A stretch of DNA of 64,000 nt from Antedon bifida (GCA_963402885.1 OY727094.1:13766501-13830500); one strand, 5' to 3'. Shown: positions 1 to 11,610, counted from the first letter of the stretch. Translations and numbers: made by a program. The notes: generated from the sequence alone by a model not told the origin.

Positions 1-146
1 ATAATACTGAATGGGACAGTTTACATAATTAAACAATCAAAAGACAAAGACACTGAGGCGTGTATAATTGCAAATAAAATAAATTGTGTGCATAGTTTTT
101 ATAATAGAAATATCTTTCTTAAATAAAACAAAATAATGTTGTTTAC

Positions 147-182
147 CAATGCTATCTACTTCGTTGTCTTCATTGGCTTCCT
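147..182 (-). CDS. acidic linker mini-exon after module B
   Basis: This 36-nt candidate exon has an acceptor (ttttcag) and a donor (gtaaac) on the minus strand. Read with the single G left over from the exon at 899-1115, it encodes EEANEDNEVDSI and leaves one G over again. It is therefore phase 1-1, like all other linker mini-exons of this locus. If real, the protein does not end with the Cys-rich domain and continues beyond the left edge of the window. It is very short and low-complexity, so it could also be chance. Confidence 0.45.
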
Positions 183-364
183 CTGAAAAGCAAAAATAAG
201 AATGAAGTTTGTTATGCTAACCAACAAAAACAATTACATACTTTATATTCATAAAACATCTTACCAGCAGTTCTTTGAACTTTTGATAAAGAAGATTTTC
301 CATTGCTGCCACTCGCATTTAAGCATTTTCTGATGTGTTTTTTTCTCTTTATAAAACATATATA

Positions 365-790
365 TAATATATATAACTTTATTCACAATCTCAGATTAAT
401 ACAAAGTACATACAAAATTAATTGAAGTTGTGTAATGGGGTTAAGCTGTAAGCTAATGCTTTAGACGCAAAGCCCCTTAAAATGAAAAAAAAATTGAAAT
501 AAATAAATAATTAAATAAATAAAAACAGTATAATTTACCATATTAATTGTAACAATAAAAATACTAACAATATAAATGATGCAGTGATAATAACAAATCA
601 AATGCCGAGAGAAAATGAATTAACCACTAGCTTAAAATTAAAGATAACTGGTAACAAACATATCATGAATTTTATGTTTGAACATACCAATACTGGTTAA
701 CATTTTAATGTCATTGGGTAGTGCGTTCCACACGTTAGTGCCTCTGTATGTAACTACAGATAAAGGTTAAAGTGCATCAACTGAAAATTT
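365..790 (-). mobile_element. LINE 3' end (RT C-terminus plus 3'UTR)
   Basis: On the minus strand, the segment from about 780 to 638 reads VTYRGTNVWNALPNDIK, then a short tail and a TAA stop. The motif (GxxxWNxLP) is the usual C-terminal signature of CR1/L2/Jockey-type reverse transcriptase ORFs. It is followed by about 270 bp of 3'UTR-like sequence ending near AATAAAG and a (TA)n tract. Only the 3' end is present, as in 5'-truncated LINE insertions. It lies downstream of the module B Cys-rich exon. Confidence 0.6.
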
Positions 791-898
791 AAGTTTGTGA
801 AATTGTATGTCACAAGTATCATTAGTTAAAGAACAAAAATAAGAATGTTTGCATGTTTTGTTTTATGTCATATGTATTATGGATTATTAGGCCTATAC

Positions 899-1115
899 CT
901 TGTTCTACTTCTATTTTGTTAAACAGTTTACGGTAACGTTTCACGTCCATTGCTTTGCTTCTACATGGCAACACATCTTGGTCAAATTTGCGAACAACCT
1001 GCATATGAGTATGTTCACTATTTAAACATGCACAACGGATGTACATCTTTACTTCAACACCACGTGCACCATTCTGACTTAAAACTTGCAATTCTTTTTC
1101 AAGGAAATTAAGGAC
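899..1115 (-). CDS. module B exon: conserved Cys-containing domain after COR
   Basis: This 217-nt exon (acceptor ttttctag, donor gtatag; phase 0 in, 1 out) encodes 72 residues beginning VLNFLEKEL. It contains CAC and a later LPC. It has the same place, length and start pattern (VLxxLxxxL, then a Gly-rich turn and Cys-x-Cys) as the 211-nt exon at 30281-30491 in module A, so the two are paralogous. I do not recognise the domain. Its fixed position after COR suggests part of the conserved Roco C-terminal region, perhaps metal-binding in module A, where there are more cysteines. Confidence 0.72.
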
Positions 1116-1497
1116 CTAGAAAAAATAAAAAATATTTAAAATAATCTCAATAAAATGACTTTACTACATTTAAAATGATTTAAAGAGAAAAATAATAATA
1201 CTTATATCTTGTCTTATCTTATATCTTATATTACATATTTACACAGACATTTATAATCATTCAAAAACAACCCAGGAGCTTATAAATTTACACTGACAAA
1301 ACAAGCAAAATTATACTATTAACATTAGTTTATTTGGTACTTATAGTTTATAAAGTTACACTGACAAATATCATCAAGCAAGTAAATTATACTAGGCATA
1401 GATAACATTGTAAAATTCACACCCTAATGAAATTCAAAGTTTGTGCTAATTAAATGTAGCATAAAGTATTATAGTTTATTTGGTACTTATAGTTTAC

Positions 1498-1587
1498 CTT
1501 CTTACAGATGCTAGGTTGTGGATCATCATCTTCAGGAGAGCTGCTTCCTGATTCTGTTTTCATGATGGTCGTTCTGACAATTGTTGT
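1498..1587 (-). CDS. module B exon: linker between COR-C and Cys domain
   Basis: A 90-nt, phase 0-0 exon (acceptor atattgcag, donor gtaaac) encodes 30 residues, including GSSSPEDDDPQPS, a Ser/Asp/Pro-rich stretch. The equivalent exon in module A (30589-30669) is 81 nt and encodes an unrelated but equally placed linker. The intron just beyond its donor contains a second copy of a sequence also found at about 1327-1352 (tttggtacttatagttta), so the donor side lies in a small local duplication. Confidence 0.65.
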
Positions 1588-1835
1588 CTGCAATATAAAA
1601 AACAAATCAATTCCAAAGTGATTACCACTGATATCATTCCAGAAATGGCAATAAACCAAGTAAATTTAAAGTTACTGACAGTGTATATTTTAATTTCTGT
1701 TATATCCAGAAGATGGTGACCAACAAATACAGAGAATGGTTTAATAAACATATATAAACAACACAAGAACAATCCCCCAATATAATACTTGTGATTTTAC
1801 TGGCATTCAAGGCATGATTGCATTATCAAGTTTAC

Positions 1836-2117
1836 CTGGAACAAACGGCAATTGTTGATGGTAGCTACATTTAGAATGACAAGATGATGGCCATCAATGT
1901 TCAGTTCTACATGCTCGTAAGATAATCTAGGCTCATCATCTTCCATTTGAAATTCCTCGATAAATTTAGTTGCAACACGTTGAAAGAGATCATCTGGAAG
2001 GTAGCCATCAAAGTTATGAAAGAGAGAAACAGCACGCTTCTCTTCATATTTAGCAGCCTTTGTATCATCACGTTGGGGCTTTAGGCGTGAAAGAACATAG
2101 AACATTCGTCCAACATT
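1836..2117 (-). CDS. module B exon: COR domain, C-terminal part
   Basis: This 282-nt exon (phase 0-0; acceptor ttctatag, donor gtaaac) encodes 94 residues starting NVGRMFYVLSRLKP and containing FDGYLPDDLFQRV. The order 'xFxVxSxLxP ... F..yLP..lF..l' is the signature of the COR-C subdomain of Roco proteins, where a large beta-sheet region follows the helical COR-N. It aligns with the 288-nt exon at 30876-31163 (RVFLVPSRM ... DFLPNAVYNTL). Its likely role is dimerisation and coupling to the Roc GTPase; family membership is clear from the motif, and function is inferred from the family. Confidence 0.8.
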
Positions 2118-2202
2118 CTATAGAAAAAAAAATAGAACATGAGTAGTAGATGGAATATATTAAAAAATAATTGAATTAAATATTTCAAATAAAATATAAT
2201 AC

Positions 2203-2358
2203 CTCTTTACTCCTTTTTTCACACATTAACCCAAAGGTTTGCATTAGAGACACAAAGAAGTCAATCATCTCATCTGACTCATCCTCCCAAATATGCCGCA
2301 ACAGTTTTTCATCTAGTTTACCTTCGTTTAAATTTCTCCAAAGCTGTTTCAGAGATGG
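2203..2358 (-). CDS. module B exon: COR domain, middle part
   Basis: A 156-nt phase 0-0 exon (acceptor tttttag, donor gtatta) encodes 52 residues with LLRHIWEDES and LMQTFGLMCEK. This is the classic COR helix pair in which 'L..iW' is followed by 'l...fgl....'. It matches exon 31247-31408 of module A (LLRYLWEQE ... VMKTFGLLFEK). The intron upstream is about 6.7 kb long and hosts two retroelement fragments and the 74-bp satellite. Confidence 0.8.
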
Positions 2359-2697
2359 CTAAAAAAAGAAAAGCACAAAAGTGTAATTTGTCAATGCAAC
2401 AAAGTAATTACTATTCTTCTGGTCACTAAAACCTCTCCAAAATTAGAAAAATATCTATTAGATAAGTGTATTACCATATACTTCAAGCCTAAAATTCAGC
2501 TACAATTCACTACCACTTGAAGGTAGAAAAGATGCATGGTCACCTCAAAATTCAGGTATATGTTTATTATGTAATTGTAATGAAAAGGAAACTGTATATC
2601 ATTTCGTATTTGAATGCAAACGACTTTATGCATTTAAGACAACCAATACCCATGAACCTTAAAGATGAACTAAACAATAATAATCTATCCATGTTCT

Positions 2698-2699
<2 letters not shown>

Positions 2700-2728
<29 letters not shown>

Positions 2729-4124
2729 CTTTATTTAAAAACGGATGCAACACTTGAATCACCATATTGGTGTTTTTCACAAGGCCGTTACTTACTATAA
2801 AACTATTTATACTATTACACAAGTTATCATTTACAGTACAAAAAAAAAAAAAAAAAAAAGATTTCATGAAAAATATAGAGTTTCAAGTATATTTTATCTT
2901 TTGTCATTTATAATTTTTTTAAATATATGTATATTATTAGGAGCTTTAATTGCATTTGAGTTTATAGCATTTAAACTATTCCATAGCTTTGCGCCAGAAT
3001 ACGAGAAACTTTTCTTTTTATACTCAGTGTTTGCCTTATGTAAACTTAGAATATCTTTTGATCTAGTATTATATGTGACTGCTTCGTTGTAATATTGTTT
3101 TTCTTCTAAATTAGGCCAATTTAAATCTTTGAGCGTCTGTGAGCTAGAGTCATAGTGTACCTCCCGCTCTATTTTGGAGTACTTGGAGTTTATAATTGAG
3201 GGTTTGATTACAACGACCCCATACTACATTGCAGTAGTCAAAATGGTGGGCAATGATAGATTTGTACACTAATGATTGAATATTTTGAGGGAAAATATTG
3301 CTGCATTTTTTTTAGATAGTACAGACCTGATATTACTTTATTTTTCACCTGATCTATTTGTTTATGTTTTAAATTTTCATCGATAATGACACCTAAATGT
3401 TTACAGCTATTTACTTTTTCAAGTTTTGTACCGTCTATATTAATATTAATATCCATGTTAATCAATTTATTTATTTGATGTGTTCCTAAAATCATATATT
3501 CAGTCTTTTTAACGTTTAGACTTAATTTGTTACTTGCTAACCATAGTTGTACATGTTTTAGATCAGTATTTACTTTGCTTATTATATCGTGTATGTCTTT
3601 AGATGCATAATATAACGCAGTGTCATCTGCGTACATGCTTACATTTACATGGGAAACTGAGTTAGGTAGATCATTAATATACATGATAAATAGAAGGGGC
3701 CCTAATATTGATCCCTGAGGGATTCCACAAACACTATTAGACTTTACCGAATCAACATTATTAATATTAGTAATATGTGTACGATTTGTTAAATAATTTT
3801 CAAACCATTTGATAACATGATTAGCAAAATTAAAATTGTGTAGTTTTTTATTAGTATCTGGTGATTAACAGTGTCGAAAGCTTTTTTGAGATCAAGCATT
3901 ATTAGTCCTATGTATTTACCATTTTCAATACTGTCAATCCAATCTTCATTTATATTTATTAATGCCGATGATGTCAAGTAATTTGGCCTAAATCCAGATT
4001 GTTGATTGTATAATTTAGGGTTGATTTGTGGATAGAGTTGGGAATTGTTTTCTACTAGCTCTCTAGATCTTAAATCCTTGATGATCTTAAAATCCATAAT
4101 GAATTCAAAACCACACCAATTCAA
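2700..4124 (-). mobile_element. 5'-truncated LINE (CR1/L2/Jockey-like RT), degraded
   Basis: Minus-strand coding pieces, in order from 4124 down to 2950, are: an RT finger/palm segment with MLDLKKAFDTVNH; a palm segment with INDLPNSV and the catalytic box YADDTALYY (about 3600-3680); a thumb piece FDYCNVVWGR (about 3210-3240); and a C-terminal SFSYSGAKLWNSL (about 2970-3010). The pieces are in different frames, so the copy is dead. The 5' end (endonuclease) is missing. A (AAT)n microsatellite at 2701-2734 sits at the 3' tail, as is usual for this clade, and a poly(A) run lies at about 2839-2858. Confidence 0.82.
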
Positions 4125-4519
4125 TTAACCCATGATAAATATGATTTAGCAAGTAATATTTTTGAAAAACATTTTAAAATATTTCTGACAATGGCAGAAC
4201 ACACGAATGCTATATATAATGCAATTCCTTCTCAAACTTAATTTTTAGGCCATAAGCAGTAGCTGTAAAAAGGCCTAGAAAATGAATTTCGTTCCGACAT
4301 TCAGGGTCTACATTTTGAAAGTTAATATTGTGAAATAAATATGTTATCCACACTATATCAAAAGTTCTCCACAAAATATCCAGTTAATTTCGAGCAATAG
4401 CCCTTCAATTATAGCCTTTTTTTATGTCTTTACAAATAATACTTGACCAAGTGTTATTATATTTACCATGTGGGTAGTCAAGTGGATTGTAAACACGTAT
4501 GTTTCTATTTCCTGTATGA

Positions 4520-5470
4520 CTTCTTGAGATTTCTCATCGTATACAGCGAGTACTACAAAACGCCGACATAAAAGTATTTCATAGTGCAGTCAACAAGTTG
4601 TCACACAAGGAAAAACCAGCTAAACACAGTCAACCTGGTGTATACTGCATCCCATGTGAATGTGGAAAGGTATACATTGGGGAACCTGGACACGACCTTC
4701 AAACCAGGCTCAAAGAACATCAAGGCCATGCCAGAAGAGGAGAGCAAGACAAATCATCAGTAGTTATGCATTCTCACAAACAACAACACCGAGTTAATTG
4801 GAAAGATGCTGAACTAATTGCTACCGTTCCTTCTTGGCATTCCAGACTAACCAGGGAAGCTATTGAAATCTACAAACACAACACTGTTCATCAAGATATT
4901 GGATTTGTTATTAGTGACATTTGGCTATCTTTATTCAACAAGAATCTTCATCGACAGTAAACAATGCCATAGTTTCTGGCCAGTTTACATTTCACAACCC
5001 AGTCAGGACACATGGTCTTGTTTGGCCAGTCCACACCCAACTTTGAGACAATGCTATTGTTTTTTAGCTTGTCTCACCCTGCTTTTTACACCTATCAGAA
5101 ACAATGCTCTTCTATATCAAGTTTCAATCCTTCCCACTTTGTGAACTTGCCATTCTTTCTGGCTTTCACACCAGTCCCACCCTTTCCACTTATATTCCAA
5201 GTTTCCTGGACTTTCTGCATTCTCACTCCTGAGGACGATCAAAGTATATTGATCGAAACATTGAGAAACTCACAGTTCTTTTCAGAACTAATACACATGG
5301 TGTACCGCAAACTTGATATCAACATTTGATTTCGCCATGCTAACCTTCAAACAATAAACTGATTTGTTTTATTATGTAATTTTGTGACTTATATATGTTA
5401 TCCTTTGTTACAATTCTCTTCACCTGATAATGGGCTATGCCCGAAACATGTCGTAAAAATAAACTTATAT
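4520..5470 (+). mobile_element. Penelope-like element 3' part with GIY-YIG endonuclease
   Basis: An open frame from about 4520 to 4960 ends in a GIY-YIG nuclease. GVYCIPCECGKVYIGEPG carries the GVY and YIG elements separated by a Cys pair, followed by LQTRLKEHQGH with the catalytic Arg region. The preceding NADIKVFHSAVNKL segment is the usual bridge from RT to endonuclease in Penelope-like elements. The RT itself is absent; an in-frame stop lies just upstream (about 4517). About 500 bp of 3' noncoding sequence follows, with two hammerhead-like hairpins. The element lies inside the COR intron of module B, in opposite orientation. Confidence 0.82.
5210..5450 (+). other. two hammerhead-ribozyme-like cores in Penelope 3' region
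   Basis: The first core has CTGAGGA at 5229-5235, one spacer base, a stem GATCAA/TTGATC (237-242 with 249-254) and then GAAA. It is flanked by a further pairing TTCTCA/TGAGAA. The second has CTGATAA at 5424-5430, a spacer, stem GGGC/GCCC and GAAA at 5443-5446. CUGANGA - stem II - GAAA is the hammerhead core, and Penelope elements are known to carry such motifs. The extra base before stem II and the G-to-A change in the second copy weaken the case for activity. Confidence 0.4.
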
Positions 5471-6985
5471 TGAGGCAGTTTTAACTTATTTGATCTTGAT
5501 TTTTTTCTATATCCTGCCTATGCATGCTCTTTGATTTATATTTATATATATACAGTTACAGTATACACGTACAAAGTACAAATCAGTAAAATCATATAAA
5601 ATAATGGGAAAACAACTGTAATAAATTATCCTTTAATTACATATTTTAAGTATTAATTTCTAAGAAGAAAAAATAGGCTGAAATGTGTTATATTTTGTAT
5701 GTTCATCTACTTTTTAATACTAAAAGCTTGTTGTGATATAATAAAAGCTGATTGAAATCGAATTGAAAAATAGTGTGGTAAACATATATAGGCCCTAGAC
5801 ACCAAGGACTCAGACCATGCCTGGTTTTGTTTAGCCTAACTAGGTTTTCAACATGGGCCTAAGCACTATTACGAAGAGTTTTGTATGGTTTTCTTGCAAA
5901 TATTAATCATCTGTTTATAATTGTCGGTTTGACTGCCGTTATTAGACATTCAGCATTATTAGCCTAGCGTAGTATGTTGCTACCCCTCTCAGTCCTAACC
6001 TAGCTAGGAAGTATATTGAAAGTCAGTAGCTAACTACACTCTAGCTAAGCTAGAGCCTAGATAGGACGTTGGCTAGGCTAGCTATCTTTTAGCCTCTCTT
6101 CTCTAAACTGTGTTTCTAACAAACTATAATCATACACCATGTTGAGCAGGAAACAATTTTCAAACAAACATATAATTATCATCTTCTTTCGCTAAAATGT
6201 CTGTTTACAACGTTTGTTTAAGTAGCAAAATAAACCAAACTTCCTCGACTCGCGAAGAATACATGTGTTGATTTTTTACACACTTCTGCACTCCGTGCGT
6301 TATGGGGATTCCCTAATCTGTAATCATACTATGATTGGTGAAATACAATCACGTGGTACAGATTTTTGGATGTTGCGGATAATTTTGAACATGTTTCCTT
6401 CACGGGACCAAATCACCGATACATCCCGATGTATATCAAAATAGAGTACCAAAATCAATCGATAATTTCTCAAAATTGACACACATGATTGTGGAGAACT
6501 TTTGATATGTTGTTAAAAAATATTATATAAAATTAACATTGTAAATATGTTAAGAAATTCTAGACCCCTAACACTGGAACAAGATGAAACAATACGATTT
6601 ACTGCTTATGGCCTATTTGTACATTTCTTAGTTTTTAATCTTTCTCAGTTTACTTCAATCATTTGTTTTTTTCTATATAAGCTTTATAGTTTTTTTTAGC
6701 GGTTTATCATGTAAATATTTTGTAATTTTTTAAATGTTTATTCAGACTGTGCCTCGGATATAAAAGAGATACAATCAAGTTCAGTTCAAGTTACGGATGA
6801 GAAAATAAGCAGAACAAGATAGACCAGGTGGTGATTATGTCAAATGTCACAATTGCAACTAGTAGGTATTCTAGCGATCGGTGGAAAGAAAGATTCGTTT
6901 GTAAAACAGAAACCATAGTTCGAAGAATTACTAATTTGTTGATATCTTCTCCCGAAATAAACAATTATACCATTTACAACTACGA
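5471..6985. other. intronic stretch without recognised gene
   Basis: No exon, RNA gene or transposon coding sequence was recognised. Between about 5940 and 6110 there is a local excess of CTAG/AGCT tetranucleotides (for example gctaggctagctatc). The rest is AT-rich. Confidence 0.5.
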
Positions 6986-8826
6986 CTATTAAAGGGATCA
7001 CACTTTGTTGGGTCCACATTATGTGGTGTCCTCTTTAATAGGGGTTCTACAACTAAGCTCTATTAAAGGGATCACAATTTGTTGGGTCCACATTATGTGA
7101 TGTCCTCTTTAATAGGGGTTCTACAACTAACCTCTATTAAAGGGATCACACTTTGTTGGGTCCACATTATGTGGTGTCCTCTTTAATAGGGGTTCTACAA
7201 CTAAGCTCTATTAAAGGGATCACACTTTGTTGGGTCCACATTATGTGGTGTCCTCTTTAATAGGGGTTCTACAACTAACCTCTATTAAAGGGATCACACT
7301 TTGTTGGGTCCACATTATGTGATGTCCTCTTTAATAGGGGTTCTACAACTAAGCTCTATTAAAGGGATCACACTTTGTTGGGTCCACATTATGTGGTGTC
7401 CTCTTTAATAGGGGTTCTACAACTAAGCTCTATTAAAGGGATCCCACTTTGTTGGGTCCACATTATGTGATGTCCTCTTTAATAGGGGTTCTACAACTAA
7501 CCTCTATTAAAGGGATCACACTTTGTTGGGTCCACATTATGTGATGTCCTCTTTAATAGGGGTTCTACAACTAAGCTCTATTAAAGGGATCACACTTTGT
7601 TGGGTCCACATTATGTGGTGTCCTCTTTAATAGGGGTTCTACAACTAAGCTCTATTAAAGGGATCACACTTTGTTGGGTCCACATTATGTGATGTCCTCT
7701 TTAATAGGGGTTCTACAACTAAGCTCTATTAAAGGGATCACACTTTGTTGGGTCCACATTATGTGGTGTCCTCTTTAATAGGGGTTCTACAACTAAGCTC
7801 TATTAAAGGGATCACACTTTGTTGGGTCCACATTATGTGGTGTCCTCTTTAATAGGGGTTCTACAACTAAGCTCTATTAAAGGGATCACACTTTGTTGGG
7901 TCCACATTATGTGATGCCCTCTTTAATAGGGGTTCTACAACTAAGCTCTATTAAAGGGATCACACTTTGTTGGGTCCACATTATGTGATGTCCTCTTTAA
8001 TAGGGGTTCTACAACTAAGCTCTATTAAAGGGATCACACTTTGTTGGGTCCACATTATGTGGTGTCCTCTTTAATAGGGGTTCTACAACTAACCTCTATT
8101 AAAGGGATCCCACTTTGTTGGGTCCACATTATGTGATGTCCTCTTTAATAGGGGTTCTACAACTAAGCTCTATTAAAGGGATCACACTTTGTTGGGTCCA
8201 CATTATGTGATGTCCTCTTTAATAGGGGTTCTACAACTAACCTCTATTAAAGGGATCACACTTTGTTGGGTCCACATTATGTGATGTCCTCTTTAATAGG
8301 GGTTCTACAACTAAGCTCTATTAAAGGGATCACACTTTGTTGGGTCCACATTATGTGGTGTCCTCTTTAATAGGGGTTCTACAACTAACCTCTATTAAAG
8401 GGATCACACTTTGTTGGGTCCACATTATGTGATGTCCTCTTTAATAGGGGTTCTACAACTAAGCTCTATTAAAGGGATCACACTTTGTTGGGTCCACATT
8501 ATGTGATGTCCTCTTTAATAGGGGTTCTACAACTAAACTCTATTAAAGGGATCCCACTTTGTTGGGTCCACATTATGTGATGTCCTCTTTAATAGGGGTT
8601 CTACAACTAAGCTCTATTAAAGGGATCACACTTTGTTGGGTCCACATTATGTGGTGTCCTCTTTAATAGGGGTTCTACAACTAAGCTCTATTAAAGGGAT
8701 CACACTTTGTTGGGTCCACATTATGTGGTGTCCTCTTTAATAGGGGTTCTACAACTAACCTCTATTAAAGGGATCACACTTTGTTGGGTCCACATTATGT
8801 GATGTCCTCTTTAATAGGGGTTCTAC
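6986..8826. repeat. 74-bp satellite, about 25 copies, hairpin-forming
   Basis: The period measured between successive CTATTAAAG starts (6986, 7060, 7134) is 74 bp, and the array ends in a partial unit at 8826. Units are almost identical. I see essentially three variable sites: atcacac/atcccac, TGTGGTG/TGTGATG, and the ...aagc/aacc/aaac junction. Each unit contains CTATTAAAG and its inverse CTTTAATAG about 55 bp apart, plus an inner CCACATTATGTGG palindrome, so each can fold into a hairpin. The array sits in the 6.7-kb COR intron of module B. Confidence 0.97.
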
Positions 8827-9085
8827 TGTAATGCACAAGCATATTTGCTTTTATGTATTAGAATATACAGTAGTAAAATTTAAATGGTGTAAATTTGAAT
8901 AAATTTGATTCTATTTTAAAATTCATTAACTTTCATTATGGTGACAGTATATATATTAGGCTCCAGGACAAAAAGTTTTCTTTGTGGTAGACATTACATT
9001 TTTAAGCTAAATTCATCACATAAAAACATTATCACAATGTTTAGGTCAGATTATTCACAAAAGTATAGTGCATAATATTACTAAC

Positions 9086-9271
9086 CTGAAGCTTGGGATC
9101 AATAACTGTGATGATTGTTTTAAACTTGTCAACTACTCCCATCAAATCTATAACAATTTTTTCTTTGAGGATCTTGTCATCTGGGTAGAACAGAATCTCG
9201 CCAATGTCATGTAAGTACTCCAGAAGCACTTGGTTATTGATGATCTTACAACGGACAAGTAAATCATTTAT
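9086..9271 (-). CDS. module B exon: COR-N helical region
   Basis: A 186-nt phase 0-0 exon (acceptor ccttctag, donor gttagt) encodes 62 residues beginning INDLLVRC with LLEYLHDIGEILFYPDD. 'a..yLhd.G.ilyf.d' is a hallmark of COR domains. The counterpart in module A is exon 31575-31769 (AIEYMNDIGIILH), 195 nt. Confidence 0.82.
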
Positions 9272-10038
9272 CTAGAAGGCAAATAAACATAACAATTAAA
9301 TAAAATTAAATTCTAAAAGTTGAGAGTTTAACCAACATTGTAATTTGTGCTACTGTGTTTGTTAAACAGCATATTGGAAATAATACTAAAAGTTACTACA
9401 AGGACATTTTTTTCATAATCATGAAAGGGTTAAAATTGAAATTTGCAACTTATTAAATCATTTTGTATTTCTGAACAATGTTACAATGGCATTTTGGTAT
9501 GTTGTCTACCATAAGTCTATCATAAGTTGGTTAGATAATTTTAAATAATTTGAAATTTGAAATTATTTTATTAATGTTTAAATATGATTCTAATTGTTAT
9601 ATAGTTCTTATATATATATATATGTATATTTCATCCTGTAATTGGTGTACAATAAATACAATTTAAAAAAAAATAAAAAAAAAATAAAAAAAAATAAAAT
9701 TACACCGTTCTGTTACCGATGACATTCGTCATAAACAGTCGATTAACACTGACAAAAAAAGCAAGTTTAACATTATACCCTCATGGGGAAAATTACAATA
9801 AACCAACATGTTTCCAATACACTTTTAAATGCAGGTGACCATGATGGTTACAATGATAGTTGTTTTAAACAATCAACTATGTATTATCCTCAACTAAAAT
9901 TGACAGAAAAACAGGGTTTAATGTATTTATTCTAAACAAATGTAACTGGTTATTGTTTTCAAACAATTTTTACCTACACTAAACTGTAAAGATATATAAT
10001 TGAGATCAAGCTGAAAGAAAGAAAAATATATTTCTAAC

Positions 10039-10284
10039 CTCAGACGTTGGTAGATACAGTTCTTTCCTTAGCTGTTGTATTTCTTGCATTACTTGCAGCC
10101 ATTTGATTGGCAAAGTGCGAATCATCATCTGGACAAATTTTTGTATTTGTAGAATGATTTTAGAAGCACCGCTCTTATCAAATGAGAAACTGTTTTCTAT
10201 TGTAAATACCTCTCCTTGATACACCATGTCCTCAAATGGTTTTCCTTCCAGGGCTTTCCAAAGTATATTCTCTATTTCCTTTAC
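10039..10284 (-). CDS. module B exon: Roc-COR junction
   Basis: A 246-nt phase 0-0 exon (acceptor tattttag, donor gttaga) encodes 82 residues with a central run FVQMMIRTLPIKWLQVMQ. Helices ending in 'lP..W..l...l' mark the start of COR, where the GTPase hands over to the dimerisation domain. Exon 32336-32578 of module A (243 nt) has the matching MVREVPVKWVNLQESL. The lengths differ by exactly one codon. Confidence 0.82.
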
Positions 10285-10712
10285 CTAAAATAAATAACAT
10301 CATATTGGAATTATACTTACGTCAGGGGAAGATTTACAGTGTGCCTAGCCAACCCCAACCCCTTTTGTAAAGTGCAAAAAGTGTTTCATTTAAGTTATGT
10401 TACACATTTACGTACCCAGTGTACATTGTATAATTATACCAATATATGAAAACAAATTCAAAATGTGTGCTAAATCATAGATATTTGTATACCCTTTTAT
10501 TTGTTTTATTATATCCAAATGAAAAAAAAATTAAGTTAAGTTAATCAGTTAATCATAAGCCAGCACAGTACAGTAGTATGCTCATGACATGACGTATAAA
10601 ACAATCATACATGATTGCCAATGTTAGAGATGAAACTACATATTGTTTCCAATGAATTAATGACAATATACAATTTTGTAATGTTTAAAAGGAAATGTGA
10701 TGACATATGTAC

Positions 10713-10871
10713 CCTTTGTTGTCTTTCTTGTTCAGTTTCACCAAGGCTCTCATAATGTGTACCAATCAGCATTATTTTGTTTTTCTGTCCTTTTCTTACG
10801 TTTACAAAAACTGAACGAATCCAAAACAGAATGGATTCAAGATTTGTCATTCTATGTTCATACATTTTTCT
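10713..10871 (-). CDS. module B exon: Roc G4 region
   Basis: A 159-nt phase 0-0 exon (acceptor gatatag, donor gtacat) encodes 53 residues including ILFWIRSVF and IMLIGTHYESLGE. In Roc domains the G4 base-specificity motif sits here as T-K/H-x-D; module A has ATHVDKL in the matching exon. Module B has THYE, with Glu in place of the Asp that reads the guanine base. This may alter or weaken nucleotide specificity; that is inference from GTPase family rules. Confidence 0.82.
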
Positions 10872-11123
10872 CTATATCATAAAAAAAAAGACAAACACCA
10901 TGGAATATTAAATCCATCTAGGTTTTTAAAAGAATATAGCAAATTATCCTAATATTGTAGTATTTATAGTATCACAAATCTATAGAATTAAGGTGTTATG
11001 TTCATTATATTAGTTTTGTAAACAGTTATTTCAGGTACCTGAAGAAAACAAAAACTTAATTTAGTAATTATATAACATATATGAAATTTGAAAGCCGTAA
11101 TAACATTTTTAGAAACTACTTAC

Positions 11124-11213
11124 ACTTGTTGGATCCAGAACTTTAGCTGGGGCATTAAGATCTTCATTCAGGTTAAATACCACACATACAACAGCATAAG
11201 ATACCATAAATAT
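11124..11213 (-). CDS. module B exon: Roc strand after DxxG
   Basis: A 90-nt phase 0-0 exon (acceptor ctcctag, donor gtaagt) encodes 30 residues, IFMVSYAVVCVVFNL then DLNAPAK. It has exactly the same length and position as exon 33999-34088 in module A (FFLTNTVSYCVAFNV ... DEPAK), which strongly supports both. It forms the hydrophobic strand after the G3 motif. Confidence 0.85.
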
Positions 11214-11610
11214 CTAGGAGAAATCAACAAAACTCTTTGTCAATACTTAAACATAGTTTTACAGTGTTGTGTTTACAGTATATAGAAAGCTCTACTAAAG
11301 TTTTCTACACACTTGTTTCAAATTCTTATTTAAAAAAAATACTGGCATTGGAGAATATTGATCATCTTCAATTAATGCTGTAGACTTAAATACTCTTTAG
11401 TACAAATACTATTGTAGTACTAAATGACGATATATGTTATCTGTACAGTATAATGTAGTATAATATATCTGATACTGACAAAAAGTTAACTTAAATTTAA
11501 GATGATAACATTTTCTTGGAGTTGTTTTTTTAAAAAACTATATTATATAGGGCTAAGATTGACATTGCACACTAAGAGTTGAAAACTAAATTCTAACAAA
11601 ATATATTTAC

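Noticed and set aside
265-329. Possible 65-nt exon between an ag at 330-331 and a gtaaga donor
   Set aside because: It does not fit the phase of exon 899-1115 (stop after three codons), and a shorter version (265-311) would push exon 147-182 into a stop frame. Skipping it gives a clean phase.
2517-3092. Plus-strand frames over the (AAT)n and poly(A) tracts
   Set aside because: Asn and Lys runs from simple repeats, antisense to LINE coding sequence.
7000-8826. CRISPR-like array
   Set aside because: Units are contiguous 74-bp repeats without unique spacers, and the window is eukaryotic.
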